Part shown: positions 6,715-8,144 of the stretch, one piece after another
How positions within the stretch are numbered: position 1 is the stretch's first letter
Layout: each line of letters starts with the position of its first letter
DNA from: JAGXIT01 sp964393815
GTDB lineage: Bacteria > Patescibacteriota > Saccharimonadia > Saccharimonadales > UBA4665
Reading direction: 5' to 3'
NCBI GenBank assembly: GCA_964393815.1
Contig: CAYMUP010000037.1
Coordinates: 1 to 8,144, forward strand
DNA length: 8,144 nt
The notes under the pieces: generated by a model
The model's input: the letters and a program-made list of their open reading frames with translations, nothing else
What the model was told of the DNA's origin: nothing
Databases searched by the model: none
Position numbers and translations under genes: made by a program

Positions 6715-7476
6715 CTATACATTCCCACGTTGAATCACCTCCTTAGCAAGCGCCTTGTAAGCACGAGCCCCTTTACTCCATTTGTCGTGCTCCCCAATTG
6801 TCTTGCCGTAGCTGGGGGCTTCGGCCAGACGCACGTTGCGAGGCACCACTGTTGCGAAAAGTTTAGCACCAAAGTGTTTGGCCACTTCATCTTTGACCTG
6901 CTCACTCAGTAATGTGCGTTTTGTATACATAGTAAGTACCACGCCAAAAATTTCCAGCTTAGGGTTCAACCCCCCACGTACAAGCTGAATCGTCTGCATG
7001 AGTTGGCTAAGGCCCTCAAGCGCAAAATACTCTGCCTGAACCGGTATGAGCACACCGTCTGCTGCGGTTAGTGCATTGATAGTAAGCAAGCCGAGCGCCG
7101 GTGGGCAATCAATGAGCACCACCTCTGCATCGATTTTGCTGATGAGTTGTTTGAGGAAAGCTTCTCGTCCCGGCATTGAGACCAGTTCTACTTCTGCTTC
7201 AGCAAGGTCTGGTGTAGCTGGAAGTAAAAATAGATTCTGAATCCTTGTCTCCAACACCACGCTCGCTAAATCTGTTCTCCCCAAGAGAGCACTGTGTACG
7301 CTTGTACTCAAGGAAGATTTGTCTACTCCAAGGCTGCTCGTCGCATTTCCTTGTGGATCGAGATCAATGAGCACAACGCGGCGCTTAGCTGACGCCATTT
7401 GGGCCGCTAAGTTTACTGCGGTTGTTGTTTTGCCCACTCCACCTTTTTGGTTTGCTACCGCAATCACAAACGGCAT
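6715..7476 (-). CDS. parA: Chromosome partitioning ATPase ParA (Soj family)
   Basis: ParA is a deviant Walker ATPase that binds nucleoid DNA as an ATP-bound dimer and is released by ParB, moving parS-bound origins; Soj-type members also affect DnaA. The 253-residue size and the absence of an N-terminal DNA-binding extension fit the chromosomal Soj type rather than plasmid type Ia ParA. Visible motifs are the deviant Walker A KGGVGKTT (11-18, with the signature Lys11), Walker A' DLDPQGNAT (38-46), Walker B VVLIDCPP (119-126), and the conserved VPRNVRLAEAPSYGKTI (211-227). The start at 7476 has a good Shine-Dalgarno sequence (GAGGGGA, about 8 nt upstream). It is the first gene of parA-parB and reads away from the candidate origin at the right end, the usual placement of this operon. 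Confidence 0.96.
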   Translation of the reverse strand: MPFVIAVANQKGGVGKTTTAVNLAAQMASAKRRVVLIDLDPQGNATSSLGVDKSSLSTSVHSALLGRTDLASVVLETRIQNLFLLPATPDLAEAEVELVSMPGREAFLKQLISKIDAEVVLIDCPPALGLLTINALTAADGVLIPVQAEYFALEGLSQLMQTIQLVRGGLNPKLEIFGVVLTMYTKRTLLSEQVKDEVAKHFGAKLFATVVPRNVRLAEAPSYGKTIGEHDKWSKGARAYKALAKEVIQRGNV

Positions 7477-7527
7477 AGTATCTTCCCCTCTTTTCTACTC
7501 TTTAGCGTAGCAGATTGGTCTACTATG

Positions 7528-7539
7528 GTAAAGCTTTAC
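7528..7539. promoter_or_regulatory. Perfect 12-bp palindrome upstream of parA
   Basis: GTAAAGCTTTAC is a perfect 12-bp palindrome centred about 58 bp upstream of the parA start codon. Its size and position suit an operator for a dimeric regulator. No promoter can be placed firmly here; TATATA-like sequences at 7544-7551 are possible -10 elements on either strand. Function is inferred from position only. Confidence 0.35.
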
Positions 7540-7550
7540 GCTCTATATAT

Positions 7551-7573
7551 AGTACTAGCCATACAGTACTAGC
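7551..7573. repeat. Direct repeat AGTACTAGC (two copies) upstream of parA
   Basis: AGTACTAGC occurs exactly twice, at 7551-7559 and 7565-7573, 14 bp apart start to start. Each copy contains the self-complementary core AGTACT. The pair is immediately beyond the 7528-7539 palindrome, in the parA upstream region and away from any coding sequence. It may be a protein-binding site; it does not resemble parS or a DnaA box. Confidence 0.4.
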
Positions 7574-7746
7574 TGCATAAACATTGTGCTCTGTTCGGCT
7601 TTGAATGGTGGTGTATTTTTAGACCGTATTAAATGCGGACTTACGGGTTAAGTTGCCTCCTCACACCCCTGTTAGTAGCATATCGATTAGCTAAAATGTA
7701 CCTACTTGGCCTCTTTTAATGCATACAAAATCACTATAAGTAGATT

Positions 7747-7935
7747 TTCAATATTTTGCGACGTACCAATATTGTTACTGGGCGGTTGTAGTACCGCTTA
7801 CTCTGACCTACCTAAAAGCTGTTGGGCAAAATCATGGCTATAGCTTCCCCGAAGCATTATGCTCGTTCAAGCTACACAGGCTAAGCCAAAAACGCTGCAA
7901 TTAAAAAAGCAGGCCTTGCGAGAGTGCCTGCTTTT
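7747..7935 (+). ncRNA. Candidate structured small RNA (unidentified) upstream of an intrinsic terminator
   Basis: This non-coding stretch holds consecutive potential hairpins ending at a strong terminator. CAATATT/AATATTG pairs 7749-7755 with 7768-7774. GCGGT/ACCGC pairs 7782-7786 with 7793-7797. A longer compound hairpin spans 7835-7888: TGGCT with AGCCA, then TAGCTT with AAGCTA, then CG-A-AGCA with TGCT-CG around loop TTA. TTGCGACGT (7756-7764) could alternatively pair with ACGCTGCAA (7892-7900) at 8 of 9 positions, closing the domain. TATAAG at 7735-7740 is a possible -10, giving a transcript of about 190 nt. The size and terminator recall 6S-like RNAs, but I see no conserved signature of 6S, SRP, RNase P or tmRNA. 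The region may instead be a leader, or only secondary structure near the origin. The ends are estimates. Confidence 0.3.
7905..7935. terminator. Strong bidirectional intrinsic terminator with a GCGA tetraloop
   Basis: A perfect 10-bp inverted repeat, AAAAGCAGGC (7905-7914) and GCCTGCTTTT (7926-7935), has an interior that adds CTT/GAG pairing around a GCGA (GNRA-type) tetraloop with one unpaired T. Read on the + strand it ends in TTTTCTTATTT; on the minus strand the stem ends in six T (TTTTTTAATT), so it can stop transcription from both sides. There is no protein gene on the left for it to serve on the + strand, which is the main hint of a small RNA there. It also shields parA from leftward transcription out of the origin region. 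Confidence 0.85.
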
Positions 7936-7974
7936 CTTATTTGAACGTTTTTGTTTTTGTTTGGTTTGGTTTTT

Positions 7975-8020
7975 TAGATTTTGCTCGTCTTGTTTTTATT
8001 TTCGTAAAAAGCAAAATCTA
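7975..8020. repeat. Long inverted repeat in the candidate origin
   Basis: TAGATTTTGC (7975-7984) and GCAAAATCTA (8011-8020) are perfect 10-bp arms. Inside, TTTTTA (7993-7998) pairs with TAAAAA (8005-8010) around TTTTCG, continuing the same helix after a one-sided bulge (7985-7992), for about 16 bp in total. It is AT-rich and not followed by a T tract on the + strand, so it fits origin or cruciform structure better than a terminator. Confidence 0.6.
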
Positions 8021-8044
8021 GTCATTAGTATGCGCTAATGCTAG
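8018..8044. repeat. Inverted repeat CATTAG/CTAATG flanked by CTAG
   Basis: CATTAG (8023-8028) and CTAATG (8035-8040) form a stem around TATGCG. Flanking CTAG at 8018-8021 and 8041-8044 extends the pairing to 10 bp with one bulged T. It shares its left three bases with the right arm of the preceding inverted repeat, so the two structures compete at their junction. Confidence 0.5.
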
Positions 8045-8061
8045 AAATAATGCAATACTTT

Positions 8062-8070
8062 TTGTGCACA
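8062..8070 (+). promoter_or_regulatory. Weak DnaA-box-like site (TTGTGCACA)
   Basis: TTGTGCACA matches the relaxed box TTATNCACA at all but one specified position. It contains the palindrome TGTGCACA. Alone it would be weak evidence; it is listed because it lies within 50 bp of two better sites. Confidence 0.35.
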
Positions 8071-8084
8071 TTTTTTACTCAACC

Positions 8085-8093
8085 TGTGGATTT
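8085..8093 (-). promoter_or_regulatory. DnaA-box-like site (AAATCCACA on the minus strand)
   Basis: TGTGGATTT on the + strand is AAATCCACA on the minus strand, keeping the core ATCCACA of the consensus TTATCCACA with the first two bases changed. It faces the perfect box at 8102-8110, with 8 bp between them. Confidence 0.55.
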
Positions 8094-8101
8094 CACCCCA
8101 G

Positions 8102-8110
8102 TTATCCACA
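8102..8110 (+). promoter_or_regulatory. Perfect DnaA box (TTATCCACA)
   Basis: TTATCCACA is an exact match to the high-affinity bacterial DnaA box. It lies in the non-coding right end of the window beside the parAB operon and is followed by the hairpin GTAAC-GGT-GTTAC (8111-8123). Confidence 0.75.
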
Positions 8111-8144
8111 GTAACGGTGTTACATTGTTTGGCCAAACCTCGTT

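Larger units (their letters stand above)
7936..8144. other. Candidate chromosomal replication origin (oriC), continuing past the window end
   Basis: The stretch is non-coding, T-rich in its left half, and ends in a cluster of DnaA-box-like sequences. In order: a tract of only T and G at 7947-7975; a large imperfect stem-loop at 7975-8020 (TAGATTTTGC with GCAAAATCTA, plus TTTTTA with TAAAAA); a second inverted repeat at 8018-8044 (CTAG, CATTAG, then CTAATG, CTAG); DnaA-box-like sites at 8062-8070, 8085-8093 and 8102-8110; then palindromes at 8111-8123 and 8127-8138. The neighbouring parAB operon is usual beside bacterial origins. The T-rich side would be the unwinding element and dnaA is expected on the + strand just beyond 8144; both points are inference. 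Confidence 0.65.

Noticed and set aside
7834..7884. Sixteen-codon ORF (ATG to TAA) in the gap upstream of parA
   Set aside because: It has no ribosome binding site, coincides with the arms of a strong hairpin, and its sequence does not resemble a tmRNA tag (no terminal ALAA-type residues).
7747..7935. Identification of the structured region as tmRNA, RNase P RNA, SRP RNA or a tRNA
   Set aside because: No tRNA-like T arm with TTCRANY flanked by pairing stems, no RNase P GAGGAAAGUCC element and no SRP domain IV tetraloop region could be found; only hairpins and a terminator are supported.
1..8144. Mobile elements, CRISPR arrays or a defence system
   Set aside because: No transposase, integrase, regularly spaced repeats or defence-type proteins are present; the window is an ordinary origin-proximal housekeeping region apart from the non-coding features listed.

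Overview
This window looks like the chromosome of a small-genome bacterium, most probably Candidatus Saccharibacteria (TM7) or a related Patescibacteria/CPR lineage, seen next to its replication origin. The assignment is an inference from overall protein character, the gene set and the compact layout; no rRNA is present to confirm it. The code is standard as far as can be seen: all eight stop codons are TAA or TAG, and no conserved domain is interrupted by TGA.

Left part (1-1546): the C-terminal half of release factor RF1 (prfA, cut by the window edge) overlaps prmC, the methyltransferase that modifies the RF1 GGQ glutamine. Enzyme and substrate are therefore one translation-termination unit. 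PrmC carries NLPY in place of the usual NPPY catalytic motif. A 211-bp gap follows, holding three short inverted-repeat elements that each end in ATGACA on the + strand.

Middle part (1547-5797): a three-gene minus-strand cluster reads, in transcription order, LytR-CpsA-Psr (LCP) envelope protein, an unrecognised multi-pass membrane protein (its start codon abuts the LCP stop codon), and an HtrA/DegP-like membrane-anchored serine protease with a PDZ domain. Signal peptidase I (lepB) is transcribed divergently from the LCP gene. Together these genes serve the cell envelope: glycopolymer attachment, export processing and extracytoplasmic protein quality control.

Right part (5798-8144): parB and parA (spo0J/soj type) form a minus-strand operon. 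From 7477 to the window end (668 bp) there is no protein gene. That stretch holds a palindrome and direct repeats upstream of parA, a region of predicted RNA hairpins ending in a strong intrinsic terminator (possible unannotated small RNA), a T/G-only tract, two long inverted repeats, and a cluster of DnaA-box-like sequences including a perfect TTATCCACA at 8102-8110. This is most simply read as oriC, with dnaA probably just beyond the right edge. No canonical parS is visible.
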